NCBI GenBank assembly: GCA_947372465.1
Contig: CANBTT010000013.1
Span: 1 to 62,222 of the forward strand
Source of the DNA: Burkholderiales bacterium
GTDB lineage: Bacteria > Pseudomonadota > Gammaproteobacteria > Burkholderiales > Burkholderiaceae_C
Direction: 5' to 3'
Length of the DNA: 62,222 nucleotides
Position numbers and translations under genes: made by a program. Positions 24,532-32,360 of this stretch are shown piece by piece. The notes under the pieces were generated by a model that had not been told where the DNA came from, made no database searches, and saw only the letters and a program-made list of their open reading frames with translations. Position 1 is the first letter of the stretch. Every line of letters begins with the position of its first letter.

Positions 24532-25317
24532 ATGATTGAGCTCAATGAGAGAGTCGCTTGGGTGCAAGGCGGTGCAGGGGCCGTGGGTTTGGCTGTTGCG
24601 CACAGTTTGATTGAAGCTGGCGCCACCGTGGTGCTGTCTGCCCGTGATGAAAACAAATTAAAGACAGCGCTGTCAACGTTCAAAACCGATGACAAGGTTT
24701 TTGGCTCTGTTGTGGATATCACAAATCGCAGTTCTGTTTTTGAAAACGCTTCCGACATCGTGAAGCGCCATGGAAAAATTGACTTTTTGATCAATTCCGC
24801 GGGTGTGAATCCCTCCAAGCGTCATTGGCACGAGTTGTCTGAAAAGGATTGGCTTGAAACGGTGGATGTCAATTTGTCGGGGATGTTCTTTACCTGCCAG
24901 GCCGTCATGCAAGACATGCGCCATCGCAAAAGTGGTTGCATTGTTAACATAGCCTCTTGGGCGGGAAAGTTTGCTGCCTTTTTTGCGGGGCCTGCTTACG
25001 CTTCAACAAAACGAGCCGTCTTGGCTTTGACCGAGACCATCAACATGGAGGAGTGCGTCAATGGCATTCGCGCCACCTCCATTTCACCTGCAGGGATCGA
25101 CACACCTTTGCTTGATAAGCGGCCTGTGCCGCCATCAGCCGAAATTCGTGCGACACTGCTCAGGCCCGTGGATGTCGCAGACATGGTTCGATACGTCGTA
25201 TCGTTGCCAAATCATGTGTGCATCAATGAAATATTGATGAGTCCCACACTTAATTTGCCTTATTTGGGTGAGCTTCAAACCGCAAAAAGACCTGTGAATC
25301 ATCAGAGCAAGGGTTGA
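24532..25317 (+). CDS. SDR-family dehydrogenase of the Rieske operon
   Basis: A 261-residue short-chain dehydrogenase. The cofactor loop is GGAGAVG, slightly different from the usual TGxxxGIG; NSAGV, the Ser in IVNIASWAG and the YASTK catalytic motif are intact. Strand 2 ends in LSARDEN, compatible with NADP binding. The C-terminal VCINEILMSPT is of the Rossmann SDR type. In context it may dehydrogenate the cis-dihydrodiol or a hydroxy product of the oxygenase (inference). The start ATG 24532 lies 9 bp after the ABM gene. Confidence 0.86.
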   Translation: MIELNERVAWVQGGAGAVGLAVAHSLIEAGATVVLSARDENKLKTALSTFKTDDKVFGSVVDITNRSSVFENASDIVKRHGKIDFLINSAGVNPSKRHWHELSEKDWLETVDVNLSGMFFTCQAVMQDMRHRKSGCIVNIASWAGKFAAFFAGPAYASTKRAVLALTETINMEECVNGIRATSISPAGIDTPLLDKRPVPPSAEIRATLLRPVDVADMVRYVVSLPNHVCINEILMSPTLNLPYLGELQTAKRPVNHQSKG

Positions 25318-25364
25318 ATTTTTAAATCAACACGATTTGTCTCTTTTGCTTTTATGATCCCCGC

Positions 25365-26150
25365 ATGTGCTTAATATTATTTGCCTACAAAGCCAATGCC
25401 CAATGGCCATTGATTTTGGCTTCCAATCGAGATGAGGCTTTTAATAGGCCCACGCACACGGCCCAGTTTTGGAAGAATTCGCCTGACATGCTGGCCGGTC
25501 AAGATTTGGACAAGGGTGGGACTTGGTTGGGGATGAGCAAAGGAGGGCGCATTGCGGCCGTCACCAATTTTAGGCAAGGGCAGTCTTTGCAAGAGCACCC
25601 TAAATCTCGAGGGCATTTGGTTGATGGGTTTTTGCGAAGCCAGACGCCTGCCTTGGCATATTTAGATGAGGTCCAAAGAGAAAAAGAACTTTATGCTGGA
25701 TTTGCTTGTCTCCTTGGAGATCTGAAAAATTTGTATTTTTATTCCAACCGTGGAGGCGAGATTGAAAGGGTAGAGCCCGGTGTACATGGGCTCAGCAACG
25801 CGTTTTTGGACACGCCTTGGCCCAAGGTAGAGCAGGGCAAAGAGGAGCTTTCAAACCTGCTTGATGCCCCAGTGGACTTGAATGCAGAGGCGCTTTTTGA
25901 AATGCTTGCGGACCAAAAGACCTTTGATCAAGCGCATTTACCAAAAACTGGCATCGATTCAAATCGTGAGCGAGCTTTGAGTGCCAAATTTATTGCTGTC
26001 GATGATCGGTATGGCACAAGAAGCAGCACGGTGATCTTGGTTCATGAGCGTGGGCACGTGCAATACCTTGAGCGCAGTTTTGCACCTCGCGGTGTCTTGC
26101 TCAATGAATCTAAATTTTTCTTTGATTTAAACACGGCGATTGAAAATTAA
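25365..26150 (+). CDS. NRDE-family (TANGO2-like) protein
   Basis: A 261-residue member of the NRDE family (PF05742), named after the motif seen here as LASNRDEAFNRPT. The protein starts MCLI, with Cys2 as the likely N-terminal residue after Met removal, as in Ntn-hydrolase-like proteins. GGTWLGMSKGGRIAAVTNFRQ and LSNAFLDTPWPKV are family blocks. The relatives are implicated in heme or lipid handling in eukaryotes; the bacterial role is unclear. It follows the SDR gene by 47 bp but may be a housekeeping neighbour rather than part of the pathway. Confidence 0.88.
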   Translation: MCLILFAYKANAQWPLILASNRDEAFNRPTHTAQFWKNSPDMLAGQDLDKGGTWLGMSKGGRIAAVTNFRQGQSLQEHPKSRGHLVDGFLRSQTPALAYLDEVQREKELYAGFACLLGDLKNLYFYSNRGGEIERVEPGVHGLSNAFLDTPWPKVEQGKEELSNLLDAPVDLNAEALFEMLADQKTFDQAHLPKTGIDSNRERALSAKFIAVDDRYGTRSSTVILVHERGHVQYLERSFAPRGVLLNESKFFFDLNTAIEN

Positions 26151-26282
26151 TTGTCCAATTCCGAAGACGGCATGTGTTTTTCTGTTCGGATGACGTTCTC
26201 TTTTTTCAACATTACAATACCCACTCCCTCTTGGGCCGGCGTTTTAGCAGGTCCTCATTGAAACTAATTTTTGGAGAAAAAA

Positions 26283-26576
26283 ATGACCAAAGCCTATTGG
26301 GTTGCAACATACCGAGAAATTAAAAACCAAGACAATTTGACCGAATACGCCAAATTGGCGGGTCCGGCCATTGCAGCCTGTGGGGGACGGTTTTTGGCAA
26401 GGGGCTTGCCTTCAATTGCCAAAGAGGCGGGTTTGATTCAACGTGTGGTGCTGATCGAATTCGATAGTATAGAAATGGCCAAAGGCGCCTACGAGAGCGA
26501 AGGCTATCAAAAGGCCTTGCAAGCGCTTGGAAGCGACTCCGTCGTTCGTGATATTCGAATCATTGAGGCTGCTTGA
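26283..26576 (+). CDS. DUF1330 protein
   Basis: A 97-residue DUF1330 protein, a dimeric ferredoxin-like alpha/beta fold. ATG 26283 is preceded by GGAG at spacing seven; an upstream TTG at 26271 overlaps that site and is unlikely. Family blocks are YWVATYREIKNQDNLTEYAKLAGPAI (in parts), GGRFLARG, QRVVLIEFDSIEMAKGAYES and YQKAL. The biochemical function is unknown; such proteins often occur near catabolic genes. A clear terminator follows 5 bp after the stop. Confidence 0.88.
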   Translation: MTKAYWVATYREIKNQDNLTEYAKLAGPAIAACGGRFLARGLPSIAKEAGLIQRVVLIEFDSIEMAKGAYESEGYQKALQALGSDSVVRDIRIIEAA

Positions 26577-26580
26577 TCGA

Positions 26581-26610
26581 AAAAAAACACACCTGACGTG
26601 TGTTTTTTTT
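26581..26610. terminator. bidirectional rho-independent terminator
   Basis: A run of A plus ACACAC pairs with GTGTGT plus a run of T around a five-base CTGAC loop: a 12-bp stem (26581-26592 with 26598-26609) with T tracts on both strands. It closes the Rieske operon on the plus strand and the intradiol dioxygenase operon on the minus strand. Confidence 0.8.
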
Positions 26611-26652
26611 AGGGAAAAGGGGGCGTGAGATGTGAACTGACGCCCCTTTTGT

Positions 26653-27549
26653 TTAGCGAGTCATCACAAAATCATAGTCCAAGGTGTAGAAGTCTTTGTC
26701 CATTTTTTTGCCGTCGGGCGCAACGCCATTGTCGTGGTAAACAAAATCTGCAATGAGTGAGGGGCGCACACCAAAAACGGCATCACCATCTAAATTTTTA
26801 CTGTTCTTGTCAAAAATATGGGTGATCAACTGGCGGTGGCCTGGGGCTTGTATCCTGAAGTGCAAGTGCGCCGGTCTCCAACTTCTTCCAGTTGTTGCAC
26901 GCAGCATGCGAATGGCTGTTCCATCTTGTGGGATAGGGTAGTCAACAGGCAAGACAGACCAAAAGGTGTACTCTCCATTTGCACCGGTCGTTAATTGAGC
27001 ACGACCCCAGGGGCCTGATTTTTCAAAATCGTCTTGTACGTCATACAAACCTCTGTCATCTGAGTGCCAAACATCGATCACGCAGTTGGCTATGGGTTGT
27101 CCTTCTGTATCAAGGATGCGACCTTTTGCGTACATGGGGGTCCCAGCAGCGCCATTGCTGATGTCGGTTCCCATTGCAAATTGAGGTGCATTTTCTAGTA
27201 AGAATGGGCCCACCAATGTGGCTTCTGTGGCATGCGCAGGTCTGGGGTAATCTTGTGTCACGGTGAGCATGGACAAACCGAGCGCGTCAGAAAAAATCAT
27301 GAACTCATTGCGTCCAGGTGAGCACCATTTGCCCGTTTCCTCAAGGTACTGCATCAAAAAGAGCCATTCCTTGGAGCTTAATTTGACCTCCTTGGCAAAA
27401 CTGTGAACGTGTTTGACCAGTGAGAGCATGATCTCCTTGAGTCTAGGGTCGGGTGTTTGTTCGTAACGCTTGAGAACTTCTTGTGTGATGAGGTCGGTTG
27501 CATCATAAAGATTTTCAATGGTGTGTGCGCTTTTTTGATTTGAGCTCAT
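26653..27549 (-). CDS. intradiol ring-cleavage dioxygenase (hydroxyquinol 1,2-dioxygenase type)
   Basis: A 298-residue intradiol dioxygenase. An N-terminal helical dimerisation region (to about residue 100) precedes the beta-sandwich core. The Fe(III) ligands are the Tyr in RGLYDVQ, the Tyr in PVDYPIPQDG and the two His of RPAHLHFRIQAPGH. ATLVGPFLLENAP and GRILDTEGQPIANCVIDVWH are typical of the catechol/hydroxyquinol group; the overall look is closest to hydroxyquinol 1,2-dioxygenases, giving maleylacetate or a cis,cis-muconate. GGGAG precedes ATG 27549. It is the last gene of an operon with an acyl-CoA ligase and a citryl-CoA-lyase-like protein. Confidence 0.9.
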   Translation of the reverse strand: MSSNQKSAHTIENLYDATDLITQEVLKRYEQTPDPRLKEIMLSLVKHVHSFAKEVKLSSKEWLFLMQYLEETGKWCSPGRNEFMIFSDALGLSMLTVTQDYPRPAHATEATLVGPFLLENAPQFAMGTDISNGAAGTPMYAKGRILDTEGQPIANCVIDVWHSDDRGLYDVQDDFEKSGPWGRAQLTTGANGEYTFWSVLPVDYPIPQDGTAIRMLRATTGRSWRPAHLHFRIQAPGHRQLITHIFDKNSKNLDGDAVFGVRPSLIADFVYHDNGVAPDGKKMDKDFYTLDYDFVMTR

Positions 27550-27574
27550 TGGATTGCTCCCTTTTTGGTTGATG

Positions 27575-29191
27575 TTAAGAAAAGTCGGTTGCTCGTTTGA
27601 GGAGTTCTGTTGCTGGTTTGAGTTTAAATTTGGCGATTTTCATCGATCCTGTGTGTGGCAAGCTGTCAACCATGACGATGTAACGGGGAAGCTTCAGTGT
27701 CGAGAGGTGAGCTCTTGCATGGGTCATGATGTCTTGGGGGCTTGGGTTGGAGCCGCTTCTTGCCACGACCGCCACCAACACCTCCTCATCCCCTAAGTCT
27801 GAAGGCACACCAATGGAGGCGCACTCAGAGACATCTGGGTGGATTGAAATGGCATTGTCAATTTCAGCGCCCGATAGATTCTCTCCTTTACGGCGAATGA
27901 TATCTTTTTTCCTGGTAAAGAAGAAGAAAAAGTCATCTTCGTCTTTGAACCCAAGGTCACCCGTTAAAAACCACCCATTGGAGAAGCTTTGTTGGGTCTG
28001 CTCGGGGTCTTTGTAATAGCCCTGCATGATGGTTGGTGTTTTGACCGCGATTTCACCAAGCTCCCCAAGTTTCACCTCAGCACCATCGTCATCCAAAATG
28101 ATGACCTGAGGCCGTTCAATTTGAGGGCTTGGGTGTGCGGAGATCATGCCCATGCTGCCAATTTTATGGGGTCCAAGAAATGGGTTGCTGAGCACACCTG
28201 GGATTTCAGTCATGCCGTAGCACTCAATGAGTGTTTTGACGCCAAAGCGTTGAGTGAAGCTGTCTTTGAGGTCTTGATTGAGGGGCGCCAAAAACATTTT
28301 TTTGATGCAGTGTTCTGGGTTGAATTCCGATAGGGGTCTTCTCGCCAAAATGGCCGCGGCAGACATGATGACATTGACTTCTGTGGCCCTGGTTTTTGCG
28401 GCTTGGTGCCAAAATTGGGAGGCGGAGAATTTCTTGATCAAAATCAGTGTGCCTCCACATGCCATGGCGCCACCCATTGAATACATCAATGCGTTGATGT
28501 GAAACAGTGGCAAAACACACATCACCCGCTCTTGGGGTTGAAGAAACATGCGCTGCACAAAGGCTTCGGCCGTTAAAAGGTAACTGCGCTGTGAGTGCAT
28601 CACGCCTTTGGGAAAGCCGGTTGTGCCAGAGGTGTAAATGATCAAACAAGTGCTGTCAGCATGACCAACCCTTTCGTGCTCGGTGGAGGGACATTGGCGC
28701 CAACTCTCCTCCAAGCCGGGTTCGGTGGACCCCTTGGCCTGATCGTTCAGTGCAATCCAAGGTTGAATGGGCATCTCTTTTGTGGCGTCAAGCACTATTG
28801 CTTGTACCTCGGAAGAGCAAATCACTGCGATGACTTGTGCATGTTCAAAAATATACTGGGCCTCATTGGCTGAAAAGTCTGGGTTGCAGGGCACGATCAC
28901 TATGCCAAGTTTTGCGCAGGCTATGAACAGCACCACCGTGCTTGGATGGTTGTAGGCCATCAGACCAATCCGGTCACCTTCCTTGACACCCTTTGAAATC
29001 AGCCAACTGCTTGCTTTTTCGACCAAGTGAGCAGATTCTTTCCAACTGAGGACTTCGTCCTCAAACTCCACCATGGGCGCTGATTCAAGCTCAAGCACTC
29101 TTTTGATGAAAAAATCAAAGACAGAGAAGTTGTGAGATGCAAAGCTCTCGATGACGTTCAATGGGGAGATCAACTCGCTCATGCAGAACAT
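27575..29191 (-). CDS. AMP-forming acyl-CoA synthetase
   Basis: A 538-residue adenylate-forming ligase (start ATG 29191, or ATG 29182 three codons on). Motifs: the phosphate loop YTSGTTGFPKGVMHSQ, CYGMTEIPG (A5), GWFLTGDLGFKDEDD with the core Asp (A7), KDIIRRKGENLSGAEID (A8) and TGSMKIAKFKLK carrying the A10 lysine. It activates a carboxylic acid with ATP and CoA in the cytoplasm. The acid is unknown; its neighbours suggest a ring-cleavage product or an aromatic acid. It is 46 bp downstream of the citryl-CoA-lyase-like gene and 25 bp before the intradiol dioxygenase gene. Confidence 0.9.
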   Translation of the reverse strand: MFCMSELISPLNVIESFASHNFSVFDFFIKRVLELESAPMVEFEDEVLSWKESAHLVEKASSWLISKGVKEGDRIGLMAYNHPSTVVLFIACAKLGIVIVPCNPDFSANEAQYIFEHAQVIAVICSSEVQAIVLDATKEMPIQPWIALNDQAKGSTEPGLEESWRQCPSTEHERVGHADSTCLIIYTSGTTGFPKGVMHSQRSYLLTAEAFVQRMFLQPQERVMCVLPLFHINALMYSMGGAMACGGTLILIKKFSASQFWHQAAKTRATEVNVIMSAAAILARRPLSEFNPEHCIKKMFLAPLNQDLKDSFTQRFGVKTLIECYGMTEIPGVLSNPFLGPHKIGSMGMISAHPSPQIERPQVIILDDDGAEVKLGELGEIAVKTPTIMQGYYKDPEQTQQSFSNGWFLTGDLGFKDEDDFFFFFTRKKDIIRRKGENLSGAEIDNAISIHPDVSECASIGVPSDLGDEEVLVAVVARSGSNPSPQDIMTHARAHLSTLKLPRYIVMVDSLPHTGSMKIAKFKLKPATELLKRATDFS

Positions 29192-29237
29192 TTATTCATT
29201 TTTGCCGAATAGGGCTGTTGCTCAAAATGGGTCATTG

Positions 29238-30089
29238 TCAGACCTTGGCCAGGGGCCCATCGTAGGCAATGCCTTCTTCTGCTGCGTTGGCCAACTTAAA
29301 GCCAATGGGCTTGCTTTGCTCTTCCAAGAGGTGTGCAATCAATGAGCCCGTCCTGGCCAACAAGGGCACCCCTCTGAGCGCGCCTGCAGGAAAGCCCGCG
29401 TCCAGTAGAAGGGCGGGGATGGCGGCAGAAACGTTCAAGGGCAATACACGCCCATACACCCCTGGCACTTCTTGGGCCAACGTTTCTAACGCTTGGATGT
29501 GTTCTCCAGCCAGGCCCCACAGGTGTGCCAACTCCAATAATTTGGCCGCTCTTGGATCCCCATTTTTATGGGTTGGATGGCCAAAACCAGGCAAAGACAT
29601 TTTGTTACTTTTTAAGTGTTCGAGTTGAGTTTTGCAAACCTCTTTGAGGGATCTGTTGGATGCGCGGGACTCTTTAAGGATTTCAATCAACAAGTGGCCT
29701 GCGGTTTCCGAGGCGCCAAGTATGACTGTGCCACAGCCAAGGAGTCCTGCGGCTACAGCGCCTTGCATTGCATCGGGCGCGGCAGCAAGTGTCATCCTGG
29801 CTGCCTGAACAGAGGGCACCAAACCATGTTCTGCGATGGCAATCAAGGTCGCATCGGCGGCTTTGATCAATTTTTCACTGGGCATCTCACCCGTTAGCAA
29901 AAAAAGAAAGTAGGCCGTGAAACTGTATTGGCCAATCAATTCTTGGCAAAGATCTTTTCCTCGGACGGTGATTTTGTCCAGTTCGACCAAGGCCATGTGT
30001 GTGCTGCCCCCTTTGGAGAACGCTTTTGAAACGGGCGCAGGGCTTTCAGTTGCCGATGTTGTGGAAGGTGTAGGGGAGGAGGTGCTCAT
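29238..30089 (-). CDS. citrate synthase-fold protein, citryl-CoA lyase-like
   Basis: About 283 residues from ATG 30089 (a TTG at 30101 is less likely), shorter than citrate synthase. The citrate-synthase fold is visible in ELIGQYSFTAYFLFLLTGEMPS, AAPDAMQGAVAAGLLG, SLPGFGHPTHKNGDPRA with the second catalytic His, and ALLLDAGFPAGALRG. The usual LHGG block carrying the first catalytic His reads VILGAS, so that residue is absent, as in stand-alone citryl-CoA-lyase-like proteins. Those are proposed to split CoA esters of 3-hydroxy acids to acetyl-CoA. Paired with an acyl-CoA synthetase, it would form an activate-and-cleave module (inference). First gene of the minus-strand unit. Confidence 0.85.
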   Translation of the reverse strand: MSTSSPTPSTTSATESPAPVSKAFSKGGSTHMALVELDKITVRGKDLCQELIGQYSFTAYFLFLLTGEMPSEKLIKAADATLIAIAEHGLVPSVQAARMTLAAAPDAMQGAVAAGLLGCGTVILGASETAGHLLIEILKESRASNRSLKEVCKTQLEHLKSNKMSLPGFGHPTHKNGDPRAAKLLELAHLWGLAGEHIQALETLAQEVPGVYGRVLPLNVSAAIPALLLDAGFPAGALRGVPLLARTGSLIAHLLEEQSKPIGFKLANAAEEGIAYDGPLAKV

Positions 30090-30248
30090 GGGGCATGCCA
30101 AGTCTATGAATAATCAAGCCCCTATCTTAATGCATCTATTCTTGGGGAAATCACGCATAAGTCCGCATAGTCAAGTGATCCAGAATGAAGGTATAAGGAA
30201 TCGGTGTTGTTCTTGTGTTGGGTGTTTTAAATCAATCTGGAGATTTTT

Positions 30249-31442
30249 ATGCAAAAGAGACCGTTTTTAAAGCTTCTTGGCGCCAGTGTTGTATTTCCTG
30301 GTTTGCAAACTTTTGCACAAACTCCAGCAAAGACCATCAAAATTGGCAGCACTTTGTCCTTGACAGGGCCCCTTGCGGGGACGGCAGTTGTTCATAAAAT
30401 TGCCGGCGAGATATTTGTTGAGTTGCTCAACAAAAGAGGTGGACTGCTAGGGCGACAAGTGGAGTGGATTGTCAAAGACGATCAATCCAAGCCAGATTTG
30501 GCAAGAACACATTATGAGCAGTTGCTCACCGGTGAGAAGGTCGATTTGTTGATGGGCCCTTATGCCACGGCCAACACCTTGGCTGCCATGGGGGTGGCTC
30601 AAAGAAACGGCAAAGTGTTGATGAGCAACTCATTTGGTATTCCCTCTTTGGCCAAATATGACATGCATTTTCCTGGCTACGTGATTGGAGCCCTTCCCGG
30701 TACAACCGCACCCACACTCGTTTTGGATGCAATTGCAGCGGGTGGTGGAAACCCTAGATCTGTGGCCATGGTGAGCAGTAAATTTCCATCCGTGATCTTC
30801 ATGTCAGAAGGTGCTCGAGAGGTCTTTAAGAAACGAGGACTCAAAGAGAACCTTTGGCTGGAATGGGAGTTTGGCAACAAAGATTTCGGACCCATTGCCT
30901 CTAGACTCAAAGAGGCCAATGCCGATTTTGTCTGGGTGGGATCCATTGGGCCAGAGAGCGTTCAATTGCTAGAAGCGATGGACAAAATTGATTACCACCC
31001 AAAGATTCACTTTCATCTCTATCCTTCTCCTGGAGCGATGTCTCAATCCCCCCTGGCAAAAAATGCATTGACCCTCACCACTTTTGAGCAACACGCGCCA
31101 TTCACAAACAGCCCGGTTTATGCCGAAGTCATCAAAATGTTCAATGAAAGAGCCGCCAAGGCGAACTTGCCCGATACGGTGTTTGAGATGCAAGCGGCCA
31201 ATGCCTACACGGGCTGGCAAATCTTAGAGTCAGGCGTGAAGGGCTCTGCTTCACTGGAAGACCGAAAAATTGCCGATTGGTTAAAAGCCAATAAGGTCGA
31301 TACGATGGTTGGACGCGTTCGATTTGATGGGCCTAACAATTATGGCGATGATTTGAACCGTGTCAAACAATTGCAAAATGGCAAATGGGTTGTGCTCCAT
31401 CCAAAAGAAATGGCGCTTCCTGGCGGTAAAATGATACTCTGA
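30249..31442 (+). CDS. branched-chain amino-acid/aromatic-type ABC transporter substrate-binding protein
   Basis: A 397-residue family 6 periplasmic binding protein (LivK/urea/aromatic type). The signal peptide is MQKRPFLKLLGASVVFPGLQ, cleaved near TFAQ. Then come KIGSTLSLTGPLAGTAVVHK, VDLLMGPYATANTLAAMGVA, and YTGWQILESGVKGS near the end. GGAG lies at a good distance from ATG 30249. Members near aromatic catabolic genes bind benzoate-type acids rather than amino acids, which fits the neighbours. First gene of a complete importer operon, divergent from the citryl-CoA-lyase-like unit. Confidence 0.92.
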   Translation: MQKRPFLKLLGASVVFPGLQTFAQTPAKTIKIGSTLSLTGPLAGTAVVHKIAGEIFVELLNKRGGLLGRQVEWIVKDDQSKPDLARTHYEQLLTGEKVDLLMGPYATANTLAAMGVAQRNGKVLMSNSFGIPSLAKYDMHFPGYVIGALPGTTAPTLVLDAIAAGGGNPRSVAMVSSKFPSVIFMSEGAREVFKKRGLKENLWLEWEFGNKDFGPIASRLKEANADFVWVGSIGPESVQLLEAMDKIDYHPKIHFHLYPSPGAMSQSPLAKNALTLTTFEQHAPFTNSPVYAEVIKMFNERAAKANLPDTVFEMQAANAYTGWQILESGVKGSASLEDRKIADWLKANKVDTMVGRVRFDGPNNYGDDLNRVKQLQNGKWVVLHPKEMALPGGKMIL

Positions 31443-31508
31443 CTTTTCTATTCATTTCATTTCTTTTTCTGCGCATCATATTTTTCGATGTGATGAGAGT
31501 ACATATCT

Positions 31509-32360
31509 ATGCCTAGTGCAAATCTTCTTTTTCAAGCCCTGGCCTCAGGACTTTTCATGGGCGCCTTGTATGGTTTGATTGGCCTGGGCCTGGGCCTGGG
31601 TTGGGGCATTCTCAAACAGATCAACTTGTCCCATTTCGCTTGGGTTTTTTTGTCGGCTTATCTGACCTACGAGCTCAAGACCCGCTTTGGGATCGACCCC
31701 TTGTTGTGCTTGTTGATTTTGTTGCCCGTTTTTGCGCTACTTGGGGTGCTTTTGCAAGCACTCCTTGCAAAATTCTCCATCACGCCTTTTAACTCTTTGA
31801 TGGCTACTTTTGGTTTAACGGTCTCGGTGGAGGCGTTTATACAATTGGTCTGGAGCGCTGACTTTAGGCGCATGAACTCTCACTACGATGAATTGAAGTT
31901 CAGACTTTTTGGAGTCATCGTGACTTATTCGGAAGCCTTGACCATGTTTTTATCGGTGCTGTGCTGTTTGGGTGTTTGGTGGGTCTTGTACAAAACCGAT
32001 ACGGGCAAGGCGCTAAGAGCCAGCGCAGAGGATCCAGACATCGCACGTGCGTTTGGCATCAATTCGTCCAAGTTGTCATTGGCTTTGGCGGGTGCATGTG
32101 CGGCATTGGCTTGTTGTGCTGGCGTGTGTGTGGCTTTAACGTTTACCCTTGCGCCATCTCAAATTTTTGCTTGGATAGGCGTCATCTTTGCGGTGGTGAT
32201 GATGGGCAAACTGGCCTCAGCTTGGGCCCCATTGATTGCCGGGCTTGTGATTGGTGTGAGTGAATCAATGACCATGGCTTTGATTGCGCCGACTTGGGCG
32301 CCACTCGTCTCTTTCACGCTTTTGATCCTCATCTTGCTCATGAGGCGTTCACATGACTAA
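31509..32360 (+). CDS. LivH-type ABC transporter permease
   Basis: A 283-residue inner-membrane permease with about eight hydrophobic segments (FMGALYGLIGLGLGLGWGI, LLCLLILLPVFALLGVLLQ, ALAGACAALACCAGVCVALTF and others, each a candidate helix). The AEDPDIARAFGIN loop, which contacts the ATPase, is conserved. It forms the translocation path with the LivM half of the next protein. The stop overlaps the start of the LivM-LivG gene by eight bases. Confidence 0.92.
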   Translation: MPSANLLFQALASGLFMGALYGLIGLGLGLGWGILKQINLSHFAWVFLSAYLTYELKTRFGIDPLLCLLILLPVFALLGVLLQALLAKFSITPFNSLMATFGLTVSVEAFIQLVWSADFRRMNSHYDELKFRLFGVIVTYSEALTMFLSVLCCLGVWWVLYKTDTGKALRASAEDPDIARAFGINSSKLSLALAGACAALACCAGVCVALTFTLAPSQIFAWIGVIFAVVMMGKLASAWAPLIAGLVIGVSESMTMALIAPTWAPLVSFTLLILILLMRRSHD

